Origin: Lobosporangium transversale
Taxonomy: Eukaryota; Mortierellomycota; Mortierellomycetes; Mortierellales; Mortierellaceae
Direction of reading: 5' to 3'
Assembly (NCBI RefSeq): GCF_002105155.1
Contig: NW_019028995.1
Coordinates: forward strand, 496,001 to 560,000
DNA: 64,000 nt
Made by a program: the position numbers and the translations under genes. Position 1 is the first letter of the stretch; every line of letters begins with the position of its first letter. Below, in pieces: positions 33,579 through 46,201 of this stretch. Below the pieces are notes generated by a model. It was given only the letters and a program-made list of their open reading frames with translations, did not search any database and was not told the DNA's origin.

Positions 33579-36500
33579 TCACAGGGCTGATGCCTTGACA
33601 GTGACCAGCAATTCGTCAAGCTCCTAGAGTGCATTAAAAAAATAATAATAATAAAAAAGAAGCAATTAGAAAGGAGAAAACATGATTATCAATGCTCTCA
33701 CTATATATATATAAAGCTTGCTTACCCTTTCCACTCGATCAAGGTCAGCATCCACATCTTTCCAGCACTCATACACATCTGGGTGGCACTCCCGCTGAAC
33801 ATCTTTAAGCGTCAACTCATTCAGCATCATCAACATCATCCTCGTTTGTTCATCGTTTCTATATCGGTCATAACTGTTGGTATTATTGTTGTCATTAGGG
33901 TGTTTGTTGTCATATAATGATAGCAGTATGTTATCTTTGCTGTGTAGTTGTTTGTCATGTTGCTGGGTATCCGAATATTCATATAATTGTGGTAATGACG
34001 GGGATCGATTACGATTGAGTGCACTGCCATTGATCAACGAGGCCTTAATTGTTGACGGAAGTGTCACCACTTTCCCATCCTTGCCAATCAGTGGACTCGT
34101 TCCACGAAAATGATGCATAGGTGGTCCTGAAAGTGAACTTACGGAGCTTGATCGCCCAGCTCGGACAAGTGTCAATAAGTCCTGCATACCAGCATTGTAA
34201 TCTGAAGACAAAAGCCATTCCTTGCCACTGCTGTTTAAGCTCGCTGTTCCAATATTCTTGATGTTAGGGCTTCCTAATTGCTGCGCAAGACGTGACGGTG
34301 TTTGGGCTTCAGTGACAGCACTGGCGCTTACAGACCGATTCCTGTTCGTATTAAAAGATGGAGAGACTGAGCCATCGGGATTTAACCTTGATGGGGCCAT
34401 ACCAGGACTTGAGCGTCCTCCTCCCGAAGAAGGCGAATCTGGACGTTGATTAGGCGACGATGACCTGGGCGATGAGTTCCCTTGAGACAGTTGTTGCTGT
34501 TTTAGCGCCGCCGGCGAGGGAGATTGCAATCGCCGTGGAATTGGGGAGAATGACCGCTGGGCGGTTGAAGCCTCCAAGTCCGCGGTTATACTACCTTCTT
34601 TTAATGGTGAAGAATTAGTGCCAGATAAGAGCGTAGGCTTGGCTGTAGTTCCAAACGGTGATGTCGGCCGGAGTGAACGAGGCGATCCAGGAGCAGAAGC
34701 GTCGGAGGCGTTGGCGAAAGCTCTTGCAGAAGGCGGTTGCTCTGAAACAATTGGCGACGCTGATCGAGTGTGCAGGGATGTCACAGATGCAACTTGAATC
34801 TCGACATCACTATCACGCTTGTTGGCAATATGCTTCGCCTGTTGTTGTGACTGAGATCTAGGCGGGGAATCTATCCTAGGCTGTGCAGATGTGGATCTCT
34901 TCTCATCATCCCCTGCCAGTACTCTCTCCAGCCTCATCAATGTATTGCTTCCACGAGTGGAACCTGCCAGAACCTCCAAACGGTCTCGAGCTGCCGATGC
35001 CATGGTATTGCCCCGATCACTGGTTCCACTCGGAATTGGTCGTATTGGGGACCGACTAGAAGCCACATCTCCTTCAATGCCGAAGTGATCTTGCTCAATG
35101 CCTCTGTTGATTTTGTCATCATCGTCTGCGTCACCGTAGTCGTCTTCCTCGCCAAGAATGTCTTCAATAATCTCCGAGATGTCCACCTCATCCCCTCCTT
35201 CAGGAATAAATGAATAGCGATACTTCTTTGAGTTCATGAGACGCGATGATCTGATCACACCCTTATTGAGTACAATATCCGTGCCCTGCGTGGAATTCTT
35301 TTTGATACTGACAGGCCCAATTTTCGAATCAAGTCGCTGGTTCTGTAAAGCATCTTTGTTCATTGCCACAGCACCATTATTGTTATCCTGTGATGTAAGG
35401 GATGCTAAAGATAGCGGTGATGGCCCGTGCGTCATCGAGGGAGACATGGCTCTCTGCTGTTGCATGGCCGGTTGGCGATCCGTCCGCTCTGCACGTAATG
35501 GTCTTTCGGGTGTGGATGAGCGCGAGGTATTATCATACTCAGTGCCAGAAATGTTGGATGGAATTGGTGATGCTATTTGTCCAGGACGTGAACTTTGACT
35601 AACACTAGCAGATCTGTTTCGACCCCCTACGACATGATGATCAGGAGTCGTGCGTGAAGTCTGATAAGGTCCCATTCCTGGCGATCCTGGCTCAACTCTA
35701 TTAATATCTTCAATACTTCGTGGATTGCGGAGGGATCGTATACTGGATATGCCGGTAGGGCTTGACTGAGAGGGACTCCTTGGTGAGTCGTTAGCAGTAG
35801 AGGAATGCAATGCTTGAGCCTGTAAAGGAGCAAGGCCTCTTTTTGATTGCTCCCGATCTTGATGCGATTGCTGTGCCTGAAGTTGTTGTTGTTTTTGTTG
35901 CTGATCGGCATAGTCCAACTCTGCTTCAAGCGACTTGGCCGACTTGCGTAAATAGAACACATAGTCTGGCGCTGGTGGCATCGATGCTACATCTGCTTTA
36001 GGTGAACGACGCACGGGAGTCAATTGGTGTTCCTCAAAGCATCGAATTAAGGACATCTGGGGCGGTAAAGGGACTTCATCTCCTTGCTTTGCCCTTCGGG
36101 ACGACTGGGTGTTCAATCGCAGACCCAACTGATATTCGATGACAATACCGTCTTGAATGGCGCTTCTTTTTGCAGCAATAATATGCTCCGGAACACCATC
36201 AACAACACCGGCACGGATGGCTATCCTTTCTAGTGCTTTGAATACAACATCTCCAGCGTTCGATGTTGATTGCATTGGCAACCAGTGTTCTATCTTTGAG
36301 GCCCTTATCTGACCCTGCGCTCGTGGCTCTGTTTTCTCTAACGCAGTCGGCATACCATCAATTATAGTCATCGTTTCTGGAAGTTCCTGTCCTAAGCAAA
36401 CCACCTTGACCCAGAAAATATCATCTTGCTGATGCATGGGTGACATAGGTGTTGTTGGAGTCGTTGGAGTTGTGGGCGTTCCAGGGATGGAGGATCCAGA

Positions 36501-36851
36501 TCCCGTGCGACGAATTTTTTTGTTGAGTAAGAAGCGAATGGATCGCTGATGTGGGTCAGTTTTCCCAGATCCTACCCGACGAACCGAACTGGGGCTTGTG
36601 GGTGTCGAGATCGAAAGCTGGGAACTAGTAGAGTTCACAGACAGCATAGATGAAACAGAGGAGATGGAGAGGCGATGGTTGGGAGGCAGGGGCGTAGTCA
36701 GGTGTGATGTGAGAGATTGGTAGATGGCCATGACTTTATCGGAAGGCAAGAGTACATTTTCATCTTTATAGATCGTAGAGAGTCAAGAAGTGGGGAAATA
36801 AAGCCATTAATATGTTGACAATACGCAGTATACACCGCCAAAATAAGAGAT

Positions 36852-36887
<36 letters not shown>

Positions 36888-39047
36888 CAAAAAAATAATA
36901 TCACATACCTCCATCCACACCACGAACGGTAAGGAAAAAATCAGTGGTGGAAGCAACGCCATCTGGTGCTAGCCTGAACTTCACGACAGCTTGGTTGGCA
37001 ACTTCTGCTGCTGTAGTTGTGGGGTTGACTATGACAGTCTTATACATAGAGGCACCAAAGTCGACGTTACCTGGATATACTCGCAGAGTGATGATTTCCT
37101 GCTGTGGTATATCCCCATTTTCAGTTTGTGATGTAGGTGACAAGGGCGCACTAGAGCCGGCACCAAGCGAGGTCACAGAGCCATTCGAACCGGTCCTCGC
37201 TCTGGCAGTACCGTTGGGGTTGCCAATGTTATTCCCACTATTCATACTGTTGATACTATTTCCGCCTGGAGATAGAGGTCCCTTAATACCGTTGTTGCCT
37301 TTGTTAAGACGTTCTTTCTCTAAGCGCTCTTTTTCTTTACGCTCCTTCTCCTTTTCTTTCTCCTTCTCCTTCTCCTTGTCCTTTGAGCTCTTGCCCACTC
37401 CGAATAAGCTTTTAAATTTGCCCGGTTTTTTAACAGTTTCTGTTGGCTCATCGTCCTTCGGTGTTGTTCGAGAGCCGCCATTTCCTGCTTGCTCTTTCTC
37501 ACCTAGAATTGCGGCCAGTTTAGCTTCATTGCGATCCCGAAGTTGTTGTTGAGCTTGAAGGCGCTCCTCGTCATCATGGGAAGCAGTGGTTGAATCATCG
37601 TCAGCCAAACGAAGCTTCTTTGCTTTACCAAGGGGTCCCTGCATCCTTGCTGCACTTACATCATCCTGTGCGATGGATGGTGTCAATGAAATTTTGCGAG
37701 GCTCATCACTGAACACGAGGTCATCATCATCCAAAAGAGGTCTGCGATGTTTATTAGTTACGATCGCTTCTTCATCATCCTCTTCCCCATCGGAGTCCTC
37801 CATGCCGTAAGGACCCTGATTCTTTGATGATGTCCTCGATTGATGATGTTGTTGCTGTTGCTGTTGTTGTTTATGTTCCTGTAAAATTTCTTGCTCAACT
37901 CTCTCTGCTTCGATTTGTAATGCCGTCTTGCCACCTGATTGTCCGCCTTGGTCATGGTCATCATGGTCATCGTATTCTTCTCCTTCATCTTCTTCATAAT
38001 ACGATCCTAAGTCATCATCTTCATCACCTTCGCCATCTTCATCCGAACCCCATTCGTTTTCGCTCGCACCAAAATATTCGTTTTGTTGCGTAAAGATGAC
38101 AGACCGCCTGTTGAAGGATCTCGCTGCGAGTGTATTTGGACTGAGTGGTCGAACATGTTCATCAAATGTGCCCCATTCTGGTGAAGGAGCAGACAAACCT
38201 ACATTCCTATGCTTGTTTAATCTTGCAAGGCGCTCAAAGGGTGTCTGCATTACACATATATAGTCAATTAGACATTAGTCAATTGGGTATTTTAACTAAA
38301 TTTGAAATACTATTAGTCATTTTTTTTCTTATTTACCTCGATATTCTCAGCAGGAATATATCCAATAACACCTGTCTTTAGGACGCGTACTAGCCACCAG
38401 TAGACATTTGTGTCTTCCAAAAGCATTAAAGAATCATTCCGAACAACTGAGGCTTGACCTTCTTGTGTCGCCACAAATGTGTGGAATGCGTAGACAAGGT
38501 TGAAATCAATGTCATCCTCAGTTAACGACATTGTCTCAGACCGATCATCATCCTCGTCTTCCATGTCTTCGTCTTCTTCATCCTCATCAAATTCGTCCTC
38601 TTCATCTCCTAGAATTTCATTCTGACGAGCATCTACGATTTGATTATTGGTGCTGTTATCCAGGTTCATGTTATTGTTATTATTGGCATCGTACATTTCT
38701 TGATCTTCATCTTCGTCGCGAAGTATTTGACGGAGATTGGATGCACTACTGGTGTTATTATTATAATTATTATTGTTATGACCATAGTTGCTGTCGCCAG
38801 ATGATTGTGTTGTCCCCTTGCGAAAGTGCTGTTCCTGTTCTTGAATATAAGAGGTATAATCTTCTTCATCTGTACTATAATCTGAGTCAGGTACTGTTGC
38901 ATCCATATCTCGCTGATATTGCCCCCGTTGACCTGCATGGCTATTATGGTTATTATATTGGCTGGTGTTGTTCATGTCTGAGGACGTGGTCACTGCTGAG
39001 CGTAGTGAGGATGCCAGTCCATTCACACCACCAAGTCTTGAAGCCAT
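33579..39047 (-). CDS. SH3 and Ras-association (RA) domain scaffold, Bud14/Tea4-like
   Basis: Four exons (39047-38337, 38244-36909, 36763-33726, 33623-33579) give 1709 residues. The N-terminal 165 residues are acidic, Asn-rich and disordered. An SH3 domain follows (about 175-240: YAFHTFVATQEGQASV, then YWWLVRVLKTGVIGYIPAE), continuing into a conserved TPFERLARLNKHRN motif after intron 1. Long Glu/Gln/Lys-rich linkers include a KEKEKEKEK run. An RA domain (ITLRVYPGNVDFGASMYKTV) spans the exon 2-3 junction, and a second folded segment lies at about residues 780-960. A long Ser/Pro-rich region ends with a short coiled coil (VERELDELLVTVKASAL). SH3 proteins with this ERLARLNKHRN extension act in fungal cell polarity (Bud14, Tea4); this assignment is from memory of motifs. 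Confidence 0.8.
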
Positions 39048-39081
39048 GCGGAGATTAAATGTCTAAATTGTGTTTTCACCG

Positions 39082-39116
<35 letters not shown>

Positions 39117-40148
39117 TGCACCTTGGCAATTGGTGAAACAAATGAAACAAATAGAATTTTTTATAGCCACGTTGCGCGCTTTTTCATCCCAATTCAGGGG
39201 TTGAAGAGAAGGAAGGGTGCGAATATTAAAAATGAATGCTGACTGAGCAATTGCAACACAATACCTTATAGTTGAAATCACTGAGTGGATTAATCTGTTA
39301 ATTGACAGTATTATATAAAAGAAGTCCTGTCTCTTATTTCTAATCCTAAATAGCATTTGAAGCCGGAATAAAACGTGTAATATTAGCTTTAATAAGTCTG
39401 TAAAAGGAAAGGGAAGAGTGAAAGGGAAGAGCATGAATGTGATAAAGAGAACGTGAGAAAGAGGTGCTCATGCCCGCCCACAGGAGTGAGTGTGAAATAA
39501 AATAACAGAGATATTTTCAAGGGTCAATGTGCTGTGTAGGAGACACAATGGGCTATAGACTAATAGCTTTGTTGGCACTTGGAAATCCTCCGATAAAGTT
39601 AAAGGAGTGATGAAGTGAGATGGTCAGAAAAAGCGGCAAGTAGAATGACCAAATAAATGAAAAGGTGTCTATAATTGTAACTTCGGAGGATATTGATCGA
39701 TTTAGGTCTAAATCTCTGGCTGAACCTCTTTACACTAGAGATAGGAAAAGAGTGGAGAAATGACGACGAAGATACTGAAGTAAAGCGGAAGTACCAAGAG
39801 AGAAATAGAGAGAGTGAAGAAATGTGGAAACGAACGCACCAAATGGTTTGTATTATGTGTACTGTGTGTACTGTGAATAGAATAAATGTGTGAAAAGAAG
39901 GATATATTAGGTGTGAAAAAGACAGATGAAAAAGAAAAAATAAAAATAAAAAAGGGAGATGAGAGGTGAGAAAGATGAGAAAGATGAGAAAGATGAGAGA
40001 GATGAGAGAGATGAGAGGGAGAAGAAGGAGGAGGAGGAGGAAGATGAGATGTTGATGGTGAGGATGTGCAGGATGATGATGAGCAAACAAACAAGCTTTG
40101 CTCACTCTTCTATATACTTTGCTCACTATTTCATGCAAAATGCCCTGA

Positions 40149-40183
<35 letters not shown>

Positions 40184-40506
40184 CTAATCCTGCCTATTCA
40201 ATACACCAGTAGACTGCTAGAAGAGACCTAATGGCCGTGATCTATTAGCCAAGCAATTCAACTTGGCTTCATGTCCACAAAAACAAAGGTTATTCCACAA
40301 TTGAATAACCGTTAATTCATCACTTTAAATTATTTTAATTATATGCATGCATGCGATGCGTGTGTGCCTTTATTTTAATATTTAGTCTGGTGGTACAAGT
40401 TGTAGGAATAAAAAAGATGTACAAAAGTACAAAAGAGACATCTCAGCTTCGGAGCTATATCTTAAAAAAAATTACTACATACGATATATATCTATTAACA
40501 GCCACA
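39048..40506. promoter_or_regulatory. Promoter region of the SH3/RA gene with a purine tandem repeat
   Basis: An A-run (39080-39111) lies just upstream of the start. At 39966-40021 a 9-bp unit (gagaaagat, drifting to gagagagat) is repeated about six times, followed by GAGGAG-rich sequence. On the gene's strand this is a CT-rich tract typical of promoters or leaders here. A T-run occurs at 40157-40183. No gene seen. Confidence 0.55.
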
Positions 40507-43500
40507 TCAATCGTATCCATGGCGATTGAGTTGCTTCTTGACCGCTGCCGGTTCGCGTCCCGTCAGCGCCCGAATTTTTCGTCCAACTACACTCCATTTC
40601 CATTGTGATCCAAGTTCAATCCCTGATCCTTCAACCAATCGCACAAGCCAGATGGCATGCTCACAACGTTGCTCAATCGATTCAATACTTTCGACAGTAA
40701 GCCCTGCATACCAGTGCTGATCAGGATTATCACAACAACGACGATGACGACGGGGTTCACGGAGATTATGGCCTTGAGAACTTTGTTTCTGCTCATTTCC
40801 ATTTCTCTTCCCGACCTCGGTCTCAACGTCACTTTCACCTTCACCTTCACTCTGCTGAATGACATCGTCGCTTTTAATAGTCCTATTTGGCTCTCGAAGG
40901 AGATGATTAAACAGACGACGTAAGAGCCCATTTTTGCCCTTAACCTCAGGATTTAAGATACGCTGATCTCCATCCTTTGGCCGTGAATCTATCGACATGT
41001 CTTTGTTCTTGTTCTGGTCTTCTCCTACTGATATCCAGGATGTGGTTAAGATTTTCCAAAGGTAGTCAGCAGCAGGGCTCACTCGTCTCTTTGTTGGAAT
41101 GACAACCGGGATCTTACTCATATCGAAAGCAGCATCCATTTGAGCTCTATTAATCTCATTAAGCACAACTTCAAGCTCTTTCAACACAAAGACTAAAAAT
41201 TGACCCCTTGAGTGCATCACATGGCTATCAGTGACATCAGGATTGGACAGCAATCCGGAGATCCAGCTCGGGACCGTGTCTTGTCCCTGTTGCTGTTGCT
41301 GCCTCTTCCGCACTAGGAACAATTCGCTCGTTTCCAAGTCCAGAGCACACCGTAATAATCCTTTCCAGGCCTTAGCATCCGGAAATTCCTTGGTTTGTGT
41401 CCTCATTGCTCGTATCGTTGACAGGCCAGAAAAGATATCCCGCGTTCGGATGCTTGCTGCCAAAAGAAGGATGTACGCGCGTGTATCCGGAACATACCCA
41501 GCCTGAAACATGAGCTGGAGTATTTCCTGAGCTGAGCGTAAGTCGTTTTGACGGGTATGATATTTGATCAACGTCGTGAGAGTAACCCCATCAATCCCAT
41601 GATTTACAGCAACAGTTTGTTCTGAACGCATCGCTCCCCGATCATAGTTTCGGTTATGCCCCTGTTGCTGTCCTCGCAGAGAATGGATGTTACTAGGCCT
41701 ATGAACAGGTATTTCTATTTCGGAATCCAGATCCAACATCTCCGTATCAAGTCTCTGTATTCCTGCGATCGTGCTATCCAGTGCTTCACGTAATCTTTGG
41801 GCAGAGACTCCTGATTCGACAAGGCTGTCCAAGACCATATTGGTAAGATACAATCCAGGATCCATGTTACGATTCCTGGCCTCCTGAGTTACGCGACCTA
41901 CCGCTTTGAGATCCCCTTTTTTGGCAAAGGCGTTCGCTAGAATACTACAAACTACAGCGTCCGGCTCTATTTTGAGTTGTTTCATCTCGACAAACAGTTC
42001 GGACATAGGCTCGATCTCGCCTCTTAGTGCAAATGCTCCAAGAAGAATGGAGAATGTATATGCATCAGGACGAAATTCACCCTTGTATGTTCTCTCACCA
42101 ATATCTAACCGACCCTCATCAAATGACGAAAGAGGACTAGATTGAGAGATAAGGTTCTTAACTACAGACATGGCGTCAAGACCAACAGTTGGTTCAATAG
42201 CATTTTTTGATGGTGCTTCCAACGCTTTATGGATAACGCTTTGAAAAAGATCCCATCCATCGTCTAGTTCCGAACGCACATAATTCGACCCAAGGCTTGG
42301 AAAACTCACATCCTGATTCTTCGATTTTATCAACTGCCGTACCATCATATTTCGACCAAGATCACGCATTCCGTGTTGCTTTCCGCTTGCCATTGATCGT
42401 CTTCCAGCCCTTGACTGTGGTGTAAGATCCAATAGTGACTTGAGTAACGTGTTGTAAAAGACCATGTTGGGCTGGATACTTTGCTTCCACATAATCTCCA
42501 TTACATGGCGGGCTTTGGAAAACTCTGCACGCCTGAACCAGGCACCGGCAAGCTCTGTCACGATGTGGATGTCTACCGATGAGCACTGACTGAGTTCATT
42601 TTTAGACTCTAACTGGGCACTTTCGAGCTCCAAATGTCGGTCAAAAATCCATTGCGCTTGCTCCAGGTGTCTAGGATCCTTCTCTGATGTCGCGAGCGCC
42701 TGAATCAACATTCTAAGCTTTCCTGTTGTGAGCAACGTGCTTTTCAAAGATTTGGATTCACAAGTGTGTAGGGGTCCATAGGCATGCGTGTAAAGGCTAG
42801 CTGCCAAATCAAGCTCATGACTGTCTAAAAGCGAAGTCAAAACGCAGCTGAAGGCGTGATGGCCCGGTTCAAGAGGTCTTTTCCATTTTATGATTGTTGC
42901 CATAGATCCTGCAGTAACAGAAGTGTTGGCTATGGCCATAACCCAGTCCGAAAGCTGCCCATCCCAGCTCTTCATAGACGATTCTGAAGCCATGGTCTTG
43001 AAAGCGCATATCTTTGCAAGTGTAGGTCCCATGTGTTTCGTCACAAACTCGCGAACTTCATCCATGGCGACCATCTCCAAATTGTGTGGGCCTTGAGCTC
43101 GATGCTGACGGCTAACAACCTTTGTACCCTCAGTCCTTACTAGAGCGATTGTTTTCTTCCAATTCGCATCGCCATATAGCGCTTGGAACCTAAGTTCCAT
43201 GACTTGAGATAACAGACCCAGATTCCCCAGTCGAAAGGCAGCATGGTGAGCAATATCATGAAGAAATATCTTATAGGTGTTCAAAATTGACTCAGTAGAT
43301 GTCTTATCAGGCTGACAGTGTGACATGAGGTCTCGGATGGTTTGCTTAAGCAACAAAGGCGCATCCACCGCGTTTTGATGTGAGAATCCCTTGAACAAAG
43401 CAAAGTCTTCACCTAGCGTCGAAGTATTCGTTCCAATGGCAGATTTCTCTTCCAGTAGTTCTGTCAGAGAGTCGCTATAAACTCCAGGATCTAAAGGCGG

Positions 43501-45444
43501 GCTTGGGATACTGTTTGTGAGATGGTGTTGTAAAAGCGAATTGGACAAGCCATCGGTCATTAGAGCCATTGGATTGATGGAGCGAGCGATATCATCTTTT
43601 TCCAAAGTATTCAAGAGGACGCCTGTCATTGCTATTTCACGCCACAAATGCACTTCTGTCGAATATTTGTGGCTGCTAAATACAAGAGTTAACTCTTGAA
43701 GTCCTGATAACCACGAGCGTATTTGATCTGGGCGCTTCCACGAATCCAAGTTATAAAACTGCTTCTTTTTGGAAAAGGCAGTGGCATCCATCTCTGACAA
43801 CCGCAAAATTTCTCTCAGTGTCCGAATACCGATGAAAGATGATTCAGGAGGCAATAGTGAGGACGTTATATCGAGAAGATCTTGGATCCATGATTGAGGT
43901 CTTCCTGTAGCACGTGAAGCTAACCTAAACAAGTCTATAACCCAATCTGGCCTATTGTCCTGAAGAAATTGCGTGAATAGCCACTGTCGAGTTTCTATTT
44001 GACTCCAAAGACACAACCAGTCTTCTCGATCCCGTCTCTCCCACAGCCAAATACATTGCATTGCGCTCATTCGATCGTTAGACGCCAGACAAATCTCAAG
44101 AGTGGCCCTACGTGGGTTTGCTCTAGGCTCATTAACTGCTGAGGGATCTTCTAGAATAGAGGTGCTTGAAGGAAAGAGCCGACGAACTATGAGAGCCTTA
44201 AGAAAAGGTAAAGAAGTTGACGCCAACGCAGCCTGATCAGCTGACAACTCCTGAAGAGGTAGATTTTCATTCTCTCGTTCCGCAAAAAGTCGGTTCCAGC
44301 TCCTAGTTAAAACAGCCAGAGTGTAATCAATCAAGGGATCATGAGATAATTGAAATGTTGTCCTATAGTCTGTCATTCCCCGTGTCTGTAGCTTCTTTAT
44401 TGGCTCTAGACAAACCGAGTTGAGATAGGTCATTGTTTCGACAATGTCAATATTGCCTATTGTCGCTTCATGCGCACATACGAGACGACAGCAGTATTCT
44501 ACAAGATGAAGATCCTGTAAATGGCGAAGGGTCACGTTGGACGCCAAAGATGGATTGGTACTAAACCCCTTCATATACTCATGCTCTTTGGCTTTATCAA
44601 TTACAACTAGCGCCTGCATATAGCTCTGTTTCTGGAATAGATCACGAACACATGAAATTTGGGAGACAACCCAGTTTTTGAAGGTGGTTGGCGAAGGAGG
44701 AATGACGATCTGATGAGAAGAGTCAATTGGGAGAAACTCTTCAGGTATCCGTAAATCCGTGACATCCTCTAAAGTCCTCATGCTATGCTGATGAGAAATA
44801 GACCGACATGGTGTATACGACCGATTACGACCAGACTGTATTATTGATCGTGTTTCTTTTCGAAATGATGAGTCGTATTGTATTGAGGTTGCGGAAGAGG
44901 GAAGTGGTAATGAATGTGAGGTATGCGTGTGAGATGATATATTGCGTTCCCTGGAGTAGATTCGTCCTGATATTAGTTGGCAGCTATTTTTGGGCAGAGT
45001 AAAGGTTGTTGAAGATCTCCTACAGGCTTTTACACGGAGATTGTTGTTACTTTGCAATAAACAAGTCGCGCCTGATCCTTTGGAGCGTAGTTGATATGAT
45101 TGTTGATCAACATGACTTCTTGATTCAAGTATTAATCGAAAAATAGGATAGAGGTCTGAGAATGTTGCAATGTGTGTTTTTTGAAAGTGTGATTGTGGTG
45201 TTCGGGAAAGGCGAGATAGTCGAAGATGTAACATCAATTCTTGATTCAAGTGATGGCAACTACTGGGAACACAATGTCCAATTGATCTCCGCGAGCGAGT
45301 AGCAGAAACATCTGAATAGGTATGCAATGTAGACGCCTTTGGGGACATAAAAGGTGATAATAAATAGGTCGATGAAGGCCCCTGTTTTCGGATAGGCGAC
45401 TTGCGCTTGGTTGCCGGGCGCAGTACCCGACTTAGGAGGGGCAT
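40507..45444 (-). CDS. Very large mitochondrial-type pentatricopeptide repeat (PPR) protein
   Basis: A single exon of 1645 codons starting at the ATG at 45442-45444. The first 60 residues are rich in Arg/Ser with almost no acidic residues (MPLLSRVLRPATKRKSPIRK), as expected for a mitochondrial presequence. Helical repeats cover most of the protein. Clear PPR motifs are FYNTLLKSLLD, then DAYTFSILLGAFALRGEIEP with MSELFVEMKQLKIEPD, AVVCSILANAFAKKGDLKAV, and VTLTTLIKYHTRQNDLRSAQ with EILQLMFQAGYVPD. Known family role: sequence-specific binding of organellar RNA. The C-terminal ~40 residues (WSVVGRKIRALTGREPAAVK) resemble a Myb/SANT-like helix set. A longer open frame extends about 22 codons upstream without an ATG, so the start is well placed unless an upstream exon exists. 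Confidence 0.85.
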   Translation of the reverse strand: MPLLSRVLRPATKRKSPIRKQGPSSTYLLSPFMSPKASTLHTYSDVSATRSRRSIGHCVPSSCHHLNQELMLHLRLSRLSRTPQSHFQKTHIATFSDLYPIFRLILESRSHVDQQSYQLRSKGSGATCLLQSNNNLRVKACRRSSTTFTLPKNSCQLISGRIYSRERNISSHTHTSHSLPLPSSATSIQYDSSFRKETRSIIQSGRNRSYTPCRSISHQHSMRTLEDVTDLRIPEEFLPIDSSHQIVIPPSPTTFKNWVVSQISCVRDLFQKQSYMQALVVIDKAKEHEYMKGFSTNPSLASNVTLRHLQDLHLVEYCCRLVCAHEATIGNIDIVETMTYLNSVCLEPIKKLQTRGMTDYRTTFQLSHDPLIDYTLAVLTRSWNRLFAERENENLPLQELSADQAALASTSLPFLKALIVRRLFPSSTSILEDPSAVNEPRANPRRATLEICLASNDRMSAMQCIWLWERRDREDWLCLWSQIETRQWLFTQFLQDNRPDWVIDLFRLASRATGRPQSWIQDLLDITSSLLPPESSFIGIRTLREILRLSEMDATAFSKKKQFYNLDSWKRPDQIRSWLSGLQELTLVFSSHKYSTEVHLWREIAMTGVLLNTLEKDDIARSINPMALMTDGLSNSLLQHHLTNSIPSPPLDPGVYSDSLTELLEEKSAIGTNTSTLGEDFALFKGFSHQNAVDAPLLLKQTIRDLMSHCQPDKTSTESILNTYKIFLHDIAHHAAFRLGNLGLLSQVMELRFQALYGDANWKKTIALVRTEGTKVVSRQHRAQGPHNLEMVAMDEVREFVTKHMGPTLAKICAFKTMASESSMKSWDGQLSDWVMAIANTSVTAGSMATIIKWKRPLEPGHHAFSCVLTSLLDSHELDLAASLYTHAYGPLHTCESKSLKSTLLTTGKLRMLIQALATSEKDPRHLEQAQWIFDRHLELESAQLESKNELSQCSSVDIHIVTELAGAWFRRAEFSKARHVMEIMWKQSIQPNMVFYNTLLKSLLDLTPQSRAGRRSMASGKQHGMRDLGRNMMVRQLIKSKNQDVSFPSLGSNYVRSELDDGWDLFQSVIHKALEAPSKNAIEPTVGLDAMSVVKNLISQSSPLSSFDEGRLDIGERTYKGEFRPDAYTFSILLGAFALRGEIEPMSELFVEMKQLKIEPDAVVCSILANAFAKKGDLKAVGRVTQEARNRNMDPGLYLTNMVLDSLVESGVSAQRLREALDSTIAGIQRLDTEMLDLDSEIEIPVHRPSNIHSLRGQQQGHNRNYDRGAMRSEQTVAVNHGIDGVTLTTLIKYHTRQNDLRSAQEILQLMFQAGYVPDTRAYILLLAASIRTRDIFSGLSTIRAMRTQTKEFPDAKAWKGLLRCALDLETSELFLVRKRQQQQQGQDTVPSWISGLLSNPDVTDSHVMHSRGQFLVFVLKELEVVLNEINRAQMDAAFDMSKIPVVIPTKRRVSPAADYLWKILTTSWISVGEDQNKNKDMSIDSRPKDGDQRILNPEVKGKNGLLRRLFNHLLREPNRTIKSDDVIQQSEGEGESDVETEVGKRNGNEQKQSSQGHNLREPRRHRRCCDNPDQHWYAGLTVESIESIEQRCEHAIWLVRLVEGSGIELGSQWKWSVVGRKIRALTGREPAAVKKQLNRHGYD

Positions 45445-46201
45445 CCAGTAGCGATAAGTGTTAATGTCCCGGAAGCTAGGCCAGTGATCGTTCGATTGTT
45501 CAAAATCCAATCTATTCTAGATCAATAAAGACATAGTTATAAGCATTTATTAGTTCCCTGAAAAAGAAAAATCACCTTGAGCCTTAACACAAATGTAGTA
45601 AGGACACCGAAGCATACCTCCAATAGTATACGAGGTTGGCTGAATTCGAGTTCTCGATATTGGCGTACAAAATAGATGATCGCTTTTTTAATTATTGCAT
45701 GCTATGACATTTAAAATGATTTAATTATTTCGTGGAAATGTCTAAAAACCAACTGTGTAAAGAGAGAGACGCGAGAGTAACGGCGACAAATGGTGTCAGA
45801 ATGAAATTAGGCTGTTCCGTATTATTGTTACCGTTGTCGTTGTTGCCCCATTTATTTGTGAATTTCCCAACTCTACCTTGCAAAAATGCAATTGCGAAGA
45901 ATGAAACTTTTTCTTTTTTTGATAAGTCAAATCCTTGTTCTAAACAATTGTGACTACTCATTTAGTTGCTGGGAAACAACAACTGGAAGCTATTTTTTTT
46001 GAATGCTGATTTGCAATATCATACAAGGGATGTCGCATTTGAATGCGAACAACCAAGCTGCCCTGTACATGGAGCAAAACCCATTTTTGCATTTGATGCG
46101 TAAATGGTTTGAGTGTGGCTTTTATTATTGTTTTTGGTAATATATTATAACCCTTAAAAGGCAGGATATTTTTGGTGGCAACAGGACTAAATATTCTGAG
46201 C
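45445..46201. other. Intergenic region between the PPR and RA-PH genes
   Basis: About 750 bp with no convincing frame. The part adjoining 46202 is the 3' end of the RA-PH gene, and the part near 45500-45620 is the PPR promoter. Confidence 0.5.

Noticed and set aside
37320-37502. Minus-strand Arg/Lys-rich short frame within the SH3/RA gene
   Set aside because: Out-of-frame reading of the KEKEKEK-coding repeat.
39735-40138. Minus-strand frames rich in Ser/His/Leu near the purine tandem repeat
   Set aside because: Simple-sequence translation of a CT-rich promoter tract.
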